This document shows, one piece after another, positions 1-7,400 of a stretch of 64,000 nt of DNA. The stretch comes from Roseibium suaedae (GTDB taxonomy: Bacteria > Pseudomonadota > Alphaproteobacteria > Rhizobiales > Stappiaceae): the NCBI RefSeq assembly GCF_900142725.1, contig NZ_FRBW01000003.1, forward strand, positions 62,001 to 126,000, read 5' to 3'. The first letter of the stretch is position 1; every line of letters begins with the position of its first letter. The position numbers and the translations under genes were made by a program. Under the pieces are notes generated by a model. The model did no database searches. It saw only the letters and a list, made by a program, of their open reading frames with translations, and was not told the origin of the DNA.

Positions 1-437
1 AGAACATAGGCATTGCGGTCGTTGGGGTAGAAGCCCTGCATGGTTGGGTGGAACTTGAAGCCCCTGACACCGAATTCCCGCACCAGGCGGCGGGCTTCGC
101 GGGCTCCAACCTTGCCCTTGGCCGGGTCGATGGAGGCAAAGGGGATCATGATATCCGCGTTTTCGGCAGCAATTTCCGCCACTTCCTCATTGGAATAGCG
201 CCGGAAACCGGTTTCCCGCTCCGCATCCACCGGGAAGATCACGCAGGCGATCTTGCGTTCACGGTAATAGACAGCTGTTTCACGAACCGTCGGCAGCATG
301 CCCTTTGCGCCGGCAGGGTTCCTGAAATATTTGGCCATTCCGGCCTGAAACTCGTCATAGCCATCGTCCCGGTGACCGCAGCACGGCTCTTCCGCATGGG
401 TGTGGAAGTCGATGGCGATGATGTCGTCCATATTCAT
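1..437 (-). CDS. Amidohydrolase-family hydrolase (CouO-like), 3' end outside the window
   Basis: About 145 N-terminal residues are present; the rest lies beyond base 1. The start ATG is at 437-435 and overlaps the stop of the upstream MarR gene by 4 bp (ATGA), which supports this start. Residues 9-14 (IDFHTH) carry the HxH metal-binding motif of the amidohydrolase_2 family, and later segments (PFASIDP, GVRGFKFHPTMQG) fit the same TIM-barrel fold. It is last in a minus-strand operon with a crotonase and a MarR regulator, opposite a CoA ligase and an SDR dehydrogenase. In Rhodococcus hydroxycinnamate catabolism an enzyme of this fold (CouO) cleaves the beta-keto thioester. By context this one is inferred to do the same; that role is not shown by sequence alone. 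A plain decarboxylase or hydrolase is the alternative. Confidence 0.8.
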   Translation of the reverse strand, partial: MNMDDIIAIDFHTHAEEPCCGHRDDGYDEFQAGMAKYFRNPAGAKGMLPTVRETAVYYRERKIACVIFPVDAERETGFRRYSNEEVAEIAAENADIMIPFASIDPAKGKVGAREARRLVREFGVRGFKFHPTMQGFYPNDRNAYV

Positions 438-913
438 TGAACGCTCTCCCTCGAAATGCCTGAGAACTTTGCCAGAAGACGGATCAGCTCGCGGGTCTCC
501 CCTTCATCGAGCGGACTGTCCAGGGACTGGATGTAGCCGAAGAAGTCCGGCTTGTGGCGGGCGACAAAGGCCTCGCCCTGTTCGGTCAGGGACAGTTCCA
601 CCGAGCGGCGGTCCTCTTCCGGAATGCGGCGCTCGATGAAGCCATAGACCTCGAAGCTGCGGATCAGTTTGGTCATGTGAGCATTCTTGATCGCCAGGCT
701 CTGGGCCAGTTGCCCCTGACGGATGCCCGGGTTGTGGCTGATCACCCAGAGCACGGAATATTCACCTGGCTTCAGGCCGATATGGCCAAGCTTTTCAAAG
801 AAGTGGTCGAATACCTTCAACTGCGAGACACGCAGCAGAAAGCCGAGAGACTGTTCCAGTCCACCGAGATTGATCCCGTCGCGGACCTGCGGATCAAGCA
901 TATCCAGGCTCAT
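434..913 (-). CDS. MarR-family transcriptional regulator (CouR-like)
   Basis: 159 residues, the usual MarR size. The winged helix spans roughly residues 40-105, including the segment QGQLAQSLAIKNAHMTKLI (recognition helix) and the wing around ERRIPEEDRRS. It overlaps the crotonase stop upstream and the amidohydrolase start downstream by 4 bp each, so the three genes are translationally coupled. Regulators of this family (CouR, FerR and similar) respond to hydroxycinnamoyl-CoA thioesters and repress degradation genes. Its position inside a divergent aromatic-CoA cluster suggests the same job, with its operator in the 1711-1901 spacer. The ligand is inferred only. Confidence 0.85.
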   Translation of the reverse strand: MSLDMLDPQVRDGINLGGLEQSLGFLLRVSQLKVFDHFFEKLGHIGLKPGEYSVLWVISHNPGIRQGQLAQSLAIKNAHMTKLIRSFEVYGFIERRIPEEDRRSVELSLTEQGEAFVARHKPDFFGYIQSLDSPLDEGETRELIRLLAKFSGISRESVQ

Positions 914-1710
914 GCGTTGCCTCCATTGGGGTTGTGTACTTTTGCCGCCCGCTTTTCCAGGAAGGCCCTGAGGCGTTCCTTGGCTTCATCCGTGGTGGTG
1001 GTGAAGGAGGCGACGAAGGATTCGGTGAAGAGACCGTCTTCCCGGGCCATGTCATGAATGCGCGGCAGCGCATGGATCACGGCGTAGTTGGAAAGTTCTG
1101 CATTGGACGCGGCCTTCTTGGCCAGTTCGACGGCCTTTGCCCGGGCCTCTCCCGTCTCGACGACATATTGAACCAGATTGACGCGCTCGCCTTCCTCCGC
1201 ATTGAGGGAGCGGCCGGTCAGCATCAGATCCATCATGCGGGCAGTGCCCATCAGGCGCTGGATGCGCACGGAGCCGCCGCCGCCGACGAAAATGCCGCGC
1301 TGGCCCTCGGGCAGCGCGAAGAAGGCGCTCTTGTCGGCCACACGGATGTGGGTGGAAGCTGCAAGCTCGAGCCCGCCGCCAACGACAGCACCATGCAGTG
1401 CGGAGACCCAAGGGATCATGCCGAATTCGATCTTCGCGAAGACCGCATGCCATCCCCGGGAATTGCGGATACCCTCGATGGGGGTGCGCTCGGCATGTTC
1501 TGCCAGATCAAGCCCGGCGCAGAAGTGGTTTCCGGCGCCGAACAGAACGCCCGCCTTGGCTTCCCGGTCAGCCCGGTCGATGGCCGCAGACAGGGCGTCG
1601 ATCACCCGATCGCTGACTGCATTGCGTTTTTCCGGCCGGTTCAGCCCGATCAGGGCGATCCCCTCCGAAAGCTCATAGGTCACCAGAGGCTGTTGATCCG
1701 CTCGAGTCAT
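910..1710 (-). CDS. Enoyl-CoA hydratase/isomerase (crotonase family)
   Basis: 266 residues. The crotonase oxyanion-hole segment is at residues 63-71 (FCAGLDLAE) and the second glycine-rich segment at 109-117 (VVGGGLELA). Glu115 and Glu135 (LPEGQRG) sit where the two catalytic glutamates of hydratases are found, so hydration of an enoyl-CoA is more likely than the hydratase-lyase chemistry of vanillin-forming Ech, although the latter cannot be excluded. It is the first gene of the minus operon and is transcribed divergently from the CoA ligase. Predicted role: hydration of the side-chain double bond of a hydroxycinnamoyl-CoA. Confidence 0.85.
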   Translation of the reverse strand: MTRADQQPLVTYELSEGIALIGLNRPEKRNAVSDRVIDALSAAIDRADREAKAGVLFGAGNHFCAGLDLAEHAERTPIEGIRNSRGWHAVFAKIEFGMIPWVSALHGAVVGGGLELAASTHIRVADKSAFFALPEGQRGIFVGGGGSVRIQRLMGTARMMDLMLTGRSLNAEEGERVNLVQYVVETGEARAKAVELAKKAASNAELSNYAVIHALPRIHDMAREDGLFTESFVASFTTTTDEAKERLRAFLEKRAAKVHNPNGGNA

Positions 1711-1901
1711 TCCTCACCCATTCTTCTTGTCGCCGCGTCTTGTCCTGCACCGTTTCAGGAGCTTGAAAAAAGACTACACATAAAATGTTTACAAGGAAAC
1801 AATTATCATGCAAAGCATTTATAGGCGCACTTCTCGAGGAGGAGGAGTGTGCTGGCATATCCGCATTCGTGCGCGAAACCGCACATTCGGGAGGACGAGT
1901 G
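1711..1901. promoter_or_regulatory. Divergent promoter/operator region of the aromatic-acid cluster
   Basis: This 191-bp spacer separates the minus operon (crotonase, MarR, amidohydrolase) from the plus operon (CoA ligase, SDR, acyl-CoA dehydrogenase). It is AT-rich around 1763-1815 and contains an inverted repeat at 1783-1804: arms TGTTT (1786-1790) and AAACA (1797-1801) with a 6-bp spacer, extended outward by two more matched pairs. This is a candidate site for the MarR regulator encoded at 434-913. No clean -35/-10 pair could be assigned on either strand. Confidence 0.4.
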
Positions 1902-3782
1902 ATGGTCACGGCAGCACAGCCGGCAGGCAATGGATCACGGGCCGCGGGCAAGGTTTCGACCTGGACCCCCGAGATTCGCTGGGAAACAAGGGCAAATGGC
2001 GCAACCTATGTCTGGCGCGCCGATGAGCTCGCGGCTTACCCCGACCGCATGACAGAGCGCCTGGAGCACTGGGCCAGGACCACGCCGGAACGGACCTGGA
2101 TCGCAGCACGGGCCAAGGACGGAAGCTGGCGCAGGGTTTCCTACGGCGAAGCGTTGAAGCTGGTCCGCTCTCTAGCTCAAGGCCTCATGAATCTGGGCCT
2201 GGGGCCTGATCATCCCGTCCTGATCCTGTCCGGGAACTCCATTGAACATGCCTTGATCGCGCTGGCTGCCCAACATGTCGGCATTCCCTCCGCAGCCGTT
2301 GCCCCCGCCTATGCGCTTGTCTCCGAGGACTTTGCCAAGCTCAAGGACATTACGGCGCAAATCACCCCCGGTGCAGTCTTTGCCGACAAGGCTGGGGGGT
2401 ATGACCGAGCAGTTTCCACGATCTTCGACGGGTCTGTTGCCGCCATTGCCGGGGATGGCCAGTTTTCGGGACGTCCGACGATATCCTTCAGCGAGTTGCT
2501 TGCAACAGAACCGACCGATGCGGTCGACCTGGCAGCCTCAAGGGTGGGACCGGACACAGTCGCCAAATTCCTCTTCACGTCTGGCACCACAGGCTCTCCC
2601 AAGGCCGTGATCCAGACCCAGAGGATGATGTGCGCGAACCAGGCGATGGTCGCCGATTGCTACGCCTTCCTGACGGAAGAGCCGCCCGTGATCGTCGACT
2701 GGGCGCCCTGGAATCATGTTGCCAGCGGCAACAAGGTCTTCAACATGGCGATCTACCATGGTGGCACCTATTACATCGATGAAGGCAAGCCGACCCCCAA
2801 GGGCATTGCCGAAACATTGAAGAACCTGCGGGAGGTCTCGCCAACCTGGTATTTCAACGTGCCATCCGGCTACGAAATGCTGATCCATGCCATGGAAAGT
2901 GATGACCAGCTGCGCGAAAGCTTCTTCAAGAATCTCAAGATGATGATGTATGCGGGGGCCGGAATGGCCCAGCATACCTGGGATGACCTGATTGCCCTGT
3001 CGACCAGAACCGTCGGCTATCCGGTCAATCTGGTGACCGGGCTCGGGGCGACCGAAACGGCACCTTTCTCGCTCGCCATTACTGAAACGCAGGTCTCTCC
3101 AGGTAATGTGGGCATTCCCTCGCAGGGCATTACCCTGAAGCTGGTTCCCAATGGCGGCAAGCTGGAGGCCCGGCTCAAGGGACCGAACATCACGCCTGGC
3201 TACTGGCGCAATCCGGAACTGACCGCGAAGGCCTTCGATGACGAAGGCTATTATTGCCTCGGCGATGCCTTGCGCTATGCCGTGCCGGGTGATCCCTCGA
3301 AAGGCTTTTATTTCGATGGCCGCATTGCGGAGAACTTCAAGCTCCAGACCGGCACCTGGGTTGCCGTCGGTGCGCTGCGGGCAACGCTCGTCAACGATCT
3401 TGGCGGATTGATCCGGGATTGTGTGATCACCGGTGAGAACCATGAGGAATTGGGGGCCTTGATCCTCCCGGCCATGCCTGCGGTGAGAGCGCTGTTGGGC
3501 AATGACTGTCCCTCTTCCGATGCCGAGGCATTGACCCATCCCAAACTATTGGCGGAACTGGCCCTGCGCCTCGGCGCTCATGGCCGCAAGGCGACGGGGT
3601 CTGCAACACGGATCACCCGTTTGATCTTCCTTGATTCAGAGCCGTCCTTTGACCGGGGTGAAGTGACGGACAAGGGCTCCCTCAACCAGAGAGCCATCCT
3701 TGCTCACCGGGCGGAACTGGTTGACCGGCTTTATGCAGATGGAACCGGTGTGGTCTTGCCGGAACAGCAAGGAAGAGCCTGA
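1902..3782 (+). CDS. Feruloyl-CoA synthase-like aromatic acid:CoA ligase
   Basis: ANL-superfamily ligase that would activate a phenylpropenoic acid (ferulate, p-coumarate or similar) to its CoA thioester using ATP. The start ATG at 1902 is preceded by GGGAGGA at a good distance and gives 626 residues, the usual feruloyl-CoA synthase length; the longer open frame from 1785 has no support. The P-loop FTSGTTGSPK lies near residues 224-233. Further A-motifs (GLGATETAPF; YYCLGDALRY near residue 450) are present. The 3' end overlaps the SDR start (TGATG), so the two are coupled. The C-terminal domain is of the feruloyl-CoA synthase type (GRIAENFKLQTGTWV). Exact substrate is inferred from family and neighbours. 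Confidence 0.85.
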   Translation: MVTAAQPAGNGSRAAGKVSTWTPEIRWETRANGATYVWRADELAAYPDRMTERLEHWARTTPERTWIAARAKDGSWRRVSYGEALKLVRSLAQGLMNLGLGPDHPVLILSGNSIEHALIALAAQHVGIPSAAVAPAYALVSEDFAKLKDITAQITPGAVFADKAGGYDRAVSTIFDGSVAAIAGDGQFSGRPTISFSELLATEPTDAVDLAASRVGPDTVAKFLFTSGTTGSPKAVIQTQRMMCANQAMVADCYAFLTEEPPVIVDWAPWNHVASGNKVFNMAIYHGGTYYIDEGKPTPKGIAETLKNLREVSPTWYFNVPSGYEMLIHAMESDDQLRESFFKNLKMMMYAGAGMAQHTWDDLIALSTRTVGYPVNLVTGLGATETAPFSLAITETQVSPGNVGIPSQGITLKLVPNGGKLEARLKGPNITPGYWRNPELTAKAFDDEGYYCLGDALRYAVPGDPSKGFYFDGRIAENFKLQTGTWVAVGALRATLVNDLGGLIRDCVITGENHEELGALILPAMPAVRALLGNDCPSSDAEALTHPKLLAELALRLGAHGRKATGSATRITRLIFLDSEPSFDRGEVTDKGSLNQRAILAHRAELVDRLYADGTGVVLPEQQGRA

Positions 3783-4543
3783 TGCAGATTGAGGGAACCA
3801 CAGCTCTTGTGACCGGCGGCGGATCGGGCCTTGGCGAGGCGACGGCCCGGCTGCTCGCCAGCCGTGGCGCACATGTCGGTGTCTTTGACCGCAATGGCGA
3901 AGCGGCAGCCCGCGTGGCCGGAGACATTGGCGGAGTGGCCCTGACTGGGGACGTCACCAGTGAAGCAGATGCGTCCAGGGCAATCGCTGCGCTGGCGGAT
4001 CAGAAGGGTCCGGTGCGGATCCTCGTCAATTGCGCCGGCATCGGGACGGCGAAGCGGATCGTCGGACGGGAGGGAGCCATGCCTCTCGCCGATTTCGAAC
4101 GGGTCATCAGGGTCAATCTGATCGGCACCTTCAACATGCTGCGGCTCGCGTCCGCTCACATGGCCGAACAGGATCCGGTTGCGGACAATGCGCGGGGCGT
4201 CATCGTCAATACGGCCTCGGTGGCAGCCTTTGATGGCCAGATCGGTCAGGCCGCCTATGCGGCGTCCAAGGGAGGCATCACCTCTCTGGCCCTGCCCGCC
4301 GCCCGGGAACTTGCCCGGTTCGGCATCAGGGTCAACACCATCGCTCCCGGCATCTTTCTGACGCCTCTTCTGGCGGAGCTGCCGGACGAGGCGCAGCAAA
4401 GTCTGGCAGCCAGCATTCCCTGCCCCGCCCGCCTGGGCGATCCAGCCGAGTTTGCCGATGCGGTGCGTTTCGTGATCACCAATGGCTACATCAACGGCGA
4501 AGTCATCCGCCTTGATGGCGGCGTGCGCCTTCAGCCGAAGTAA
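3782..4543 (+). CDS. Short-chain dehydrogenase (3-hydroxyacyl-CoA dehydrogenase type)
   Basis: 253 residues, classical SDR. The NAD-binding motif TGGGSGLG is at residues 11-18, NCAG at 83-86, and catalytic Ser146, Tyr159 and Lys163 (YAASK) are all present. The sequence resembles type-II 3-hydroxyacyl-CoA dehydrogenases (HSD10-like). Its start overlaps the ligase stop. In the CouLMNO-type route this enzyme oxidises the 3-hydroxy-3-arylpropanoyl-CoA made by the hydratase to the 3-keto thioester. The family assignment is firm; the aromatic substrate is inferred from context. Confidence 0.85.
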   Translation: MQIEGTTALVTGGGSGLGEATARLLASRGAHVGVFDRNGEAAARVAGDIGGVALTGDVTSEADASRAIAALADQKGPVRILVNCAGIGTAKRIVGREGAMPLADFERVIRVNLIGTFNMLRLASAHMAEQDPVADNARGVIVNTASVAAFDGQIGQAAYAASKGGITSLALPAARELARFGIRVNTIAPGIFLTPLLAELPDEAQQSLAASIPCPARLGDPAEFADAVRFVITNGYINGEVIRLDGGVRLQPK

Positions 4544-4572
4544 TTCCCTCAAGCGATCGAAGACGTCTGCCC

Positions 4573-6282
4573 ATGACCGGATTTCAGCACCAGGCTCAAA
4601 CCTCTGCCGCGCTTTTGGCTGCCTTGCCTGGCTGGGCTGCACTTCAGGCAGCACGTCCGGATCTGGACCGGGAGACCGTCGAGGCAATCCTGTCGGAGGC
4701 CGCAAGGTTTGCAGAAGGCAGGCTGGCACCGGTCAATGGCAAGGCCGATGTGCAGGGCTGCCAGCTGGTCTCTGGCCGGGTGAGCGCCCCGCAAGGTTTT
4801 GCCGAGGCCTATCAGGCGCTGGCAAACGATGGCTGGATCGGCATGGACGTGGCAGAAGACCTCGGTGGCCAGGGGCTGCCGGTGGTGCTTCACACGGCTG
4901 CGCAAATGCTGTTCGACCGGGGCTGCACCTCGCTGATGATGCTGGCCGGTTCAAGCCGTGCGGCCAGCCATCTTCTCGCAGCGCATGCAGACGATGCGGT
5001 GCGCGCTGACTGGGTGCCTGCGCTCTGCTCGGGTCATTCAGCCGCGACCATCTGCATTTCCGAGCCGGATGCCGGATCCGATGTTGGCCGCATCCGTACA
5101 CGAGGGGAAAAGCGGGAGGGGATCTGGAGGATCACCGGTCAGAAGATCTGGATCTCCTTCGGGGATCATGACATGGCCAGCCGCCTTGGCCATTGTCTTC
5201 TCGCCCGCACGAGCGATGCTCCCGGCACCCGTGGGCTCAGTCTGTTCCTTGTCCCGGATACTCTTGAAGACGGCCGCCGCAACGCCATCGTCATTGAGCG
5301 GCTGGAAGAAAAGATGGGCCTTCACGGCTCCCCCACCTGTGCCATGCAGTTCGAAGGCGCGGAAGCCATCCTGATTGGCGAGGAAGGGCGCGGTCTGGCC
5401 CAGCTTTTCACCATGATGGAGTTCATGCGTCTTCAGACGGGCGCTCAGGGGCTCGGTCTTTCTCTCAGTGTGGCCGATATTGCCGCCGGCTATATCAAGG
5501 ACCGCTGCCAGGGCGGTGATCCGAAGGGACAGCCCCTCCCGATTGCCGCGCACGGCGATGTGCGCCGCCAGGTCATGGATCTGTCCTCCAAGGCCGCCAC
5601 CTTGCATATGGCCGTGCTGGATCTGGCCCTGCTTCTGGACAGGATCGGGCTTGAACCGGCCCCGCAAGCCCGCGCAGCACTGGAGGCGCAAGCTGCCTTC
5701 ACCTTGCCGATGATCAAGACCTTCGGTGCAGAAACCGCGTTCGAGACCGCAAGTGCAGCCATGCAGGTTCTCGGCGGTGCGGGCTATACCCGTGAATGGC
5801 CGGTCGAACAGGTGCTGCGCGACAGCCGGGTGCTGGCGATCTATGAAGGCACCACCGGCATGCAGGCACAGGACTTCCTCATGCGCCGTCTGTGGCGGGA
5901 AGACGGGGCCGGGCTCAAGAGCTTTCTTGCCTCAGCGCGGAACGAATCGAATCAGTTCGCATCTTCAGATGGTTGCGGGCAGTTGCTTGATGCATTGCTT
6001 CAAGACTTCGAGTGCTTGAGTGCCGAAATGGACGGCCTCAAGACCGGCAACGCCCGCGCAGGCGAGTATGCGGCTGAACCATATCTCAGGGCTGGCTGGA
6101 TCGCTGTTTCTGCGCTCAACGCATGGCGCCTTACCAGGCTTCATGGCCAACCGCGTCTGGCAGCCCTTGGCCGCTACCGGCTGGAACAGCTTTCCGGAGA
6201 GTTCTCTCTTCACGCAGGCAAGTGCCGCTCCGCCTCAGGCAATCTGGACGATCTGTTCGAGACGGCGTTTCCACCAGCCTGA
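4573..6282 (+). CDS. Acyl-CoA dehydrogenase (DmdC/FadE-like long form)
   Basis: 569 residues, the long acyl-CoA dehydrogenase form with an extended N-terminus and a C-terminal extra domain. Hallmarks are CISEPDAGSDVG in the FAD/acyl-binding middle domain, QVLGGAGYTRE, and IYEGTTGMQAQDF with Glu425 at the catalytic-base position of this subgroup. It follows the SDR by 29 bp on the same strand. In this cluster it would desaturate a dihydro (phenylpropanoyl) CoA ester to the cinnamoyl-CoA entering the hydratase step, letting the cell use hydro-hydroxycinnamates as well. DmdC-type or fatty-acid substrates are alternatives. Confidence 0.85.
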   Translation: MTGFQHQAQTSAALLAALPGWAALQAARPDLDRETVEAILSEAARFAEGRLAPVNGKADVQGCQLVSGRVSAPQGFAEAYQALANDGWIGMDVAEDLGGQGLPVVLHTAAQMLFDRGCTSLMMLAGSSRAASHLLAAHADDAVRADWVPALCSGHSAATICISEPDAGSDVGRIRTRGEKREGIWRITGQKIWISFGDHDMASRLGHCLLARTSDAPGTRGLSLFLVPDTLEDGRRNAIVIERLEEKMGLHGSPTCAMQFEGAEAILIGEEGRGLAQLFTMMEFMRLQTGAQGLGLSLSVADIAAGYIKDRCQGGDPKGQPLPIAAHGDVRRQVMDLSSKAATLHMAVLDLALLLDRIGLEPAPQARAALEAQAAFTLPMIKTFGAETAFETASAAMQVLGGAGYTREWPVEQVLRDSRVLAIYEGTTGMQAQDFLMRRLWREDGAGLKSFLASARNESNQFASSDGCGQLLDALLQDFECLSAEMDGLKTGNARAGEYAAEPYLRAGWIAVSALNAWRLTRLHGQPRLAALGRYRLEQLSGEFSLHAGKCRSASGNLDDLFETAFPPA

Positions 6283-6356
6283 CAGGAGTGGGACCGTTTG
6301 GCCTCAGAATTCTGCCGGTTCCACCAGTCAAACTTTGCGATGCCGGGCACAAACAA

Positions 6357-6388
6357 AAACGCCGTCCTTTCGGACGGCGTTTCGTTGT
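6357..6388. terminator. Bidirectional rho-independent terminator
   Basis: An 11-bp perfect stem (6357-6367 with 6372-6382) closes a TTTC loop, with A-rich sequence on the left and T on the right. It lies between the convergent acyl-CoA dehydrogenase and IalB genes and can serve both. Confidence 0.85.
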
Positions 6389-6412
6389 GAGACAGGCCTC
6401 TGGCTGTGCAGA

Positions 6413-7036
6413 TTACTGCGGCTTGCCGTCGGTGCCCTTCTGAGCGTCGATCAGCTTCTGACGGGCTTCGTCAGCGCGGCGCTGCAGTTCGTTCTGGAGC
6501 TCTTCCTGCTTGCGCTGCAGTTCTGCAACGTCGGTCGGAGCGCCCGTATAGACCTTGGTGAAGCCGGCGAGGGTCAATTCCATCGGAATCGGCTTTGCCT
6601 GCTGGTTCAAGGTGGTCAGAACGAGCTTGCCGCCAGCCTTGAGCGTGCCGATAAAGGCATCGTCAACGACCAGTTCGGAATAGCATGCGTTCGGGAAGCA
6701 GATGCCGTACTTGCCTTCGGTCTGCTTGCCGGCATCAACCTGTACGCGCAGGCCCGGCTGGATCAGCATTCCCGGCGGGACGGCGATCAGAAGGGTCTTG
6801 CGTGCTTCCCCTTCGATTTCGCGAAGGGCAACAGAAGCCAGGAACTGGCCGGTGTTGGTGCGAAGCTCCTGCGTGATGAGGCAGATCTGCTTGTTGACCT
6901 TGGGGTCGACGTTACAGACCTTGATCCAGGGAGATTCTTCCCCTTCACTCTGCGCAGCTGCGCCGGTCACCGAAGAGGAGATTGCCAGTGCGGCAAACGC
7001 ACAGCCGATCAATCCTCTTTTGAAAAAACTCGTCAT
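6413..7036 (-). CDS. Invasion-associated locus B (IalB) family periplasmic protein
   Basis: 207 residues from ATG 7036, which has AGGAAGG seven bases upstream; the longer frame to 7087 has no ribosome site. The signal peptide covers residues 1-28 (AxA cleavage at GAAAQ). The core has the IalB pattern: W-x-K-V-C near the mature start, a second Cys in QICLI, a later Cys pair (GICFPNACYSE), and a beta-rich middle (VPPGMLIQPGLRVQVD). The last 40 residues are a charged predicted coiled coil (ELQRKQEELQNELQRR). IalB proteins are widespread in Alphaproteobacteria; despite the name most are of unknown periplasmic function. It is monocistronic, followed by a strong terminator. Confidence 0.85.
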   Translation of the reverse strand: MTSFFKRGLIGCAFAALAISSSVTGAAAQSEGEESPWIKVCNVDPKVNKQICLITQELRTNTGQFLASVALREIEGEARKTLLIAVPPGMLIQPGLRVQVDAGKQTEGKYGICFPNACYSELVVDDAFIGTLKAGGKLVLTTLNQQAKPIPMELTLAGFTKVYTGAPTDVAELQRKQEELQNELQRRADEARQKLIDAQKGTDGKPQ

Positions 7037-7400
7037 TCGAACCTTCCTCAAACGTTCGTCCGCGAACCTAACGCCGTTCTGCTGCATTCACGCTTCAACT
7101 TCAAGAGCCAGAACCGGCGGTTTGTTGCCCGGCGCACCGTTGAATGATGAATAGGGCAAGAGGGTGGCGGAATTGCAACGCTAACGCTTTCAACGTGTGT
7201 GTTTTCAAATCACCTTTTACAAAGCAGTTCCAACTGCCCTGTCTAACCTCGCGAAGTCAATATCTTGTCCTCAGTGTTGCATAATCAAGGTTTGGTTTGA
7301 AGCGACTGGGGCAGCAGATTGGCCCTTGTGTTAACATTGTTCGAGAATCAAAGCCGGATGTGAGCCCCGGACCGAGCACCTGCAGACTGAGCCCCAGACC
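7037..7400. other. Intergenic stretch without a gene
   Basis: 364 bp between the divergent IalB and YejA-like genes. It must hold both promoters, but I see no convincing -35/-10 pair, inverted repeat or RNA structure. Part of it (7190-7290) is more AT-rich than its surroundings. Confidence 0.5.

Noticed and set aside
1785..1901. N-terminal extension of the CoA ligase to 1785
   Set aside because: It crosses the divergent promoter region, and ATG 1902 has an ideal ribosome site and gives the family length.
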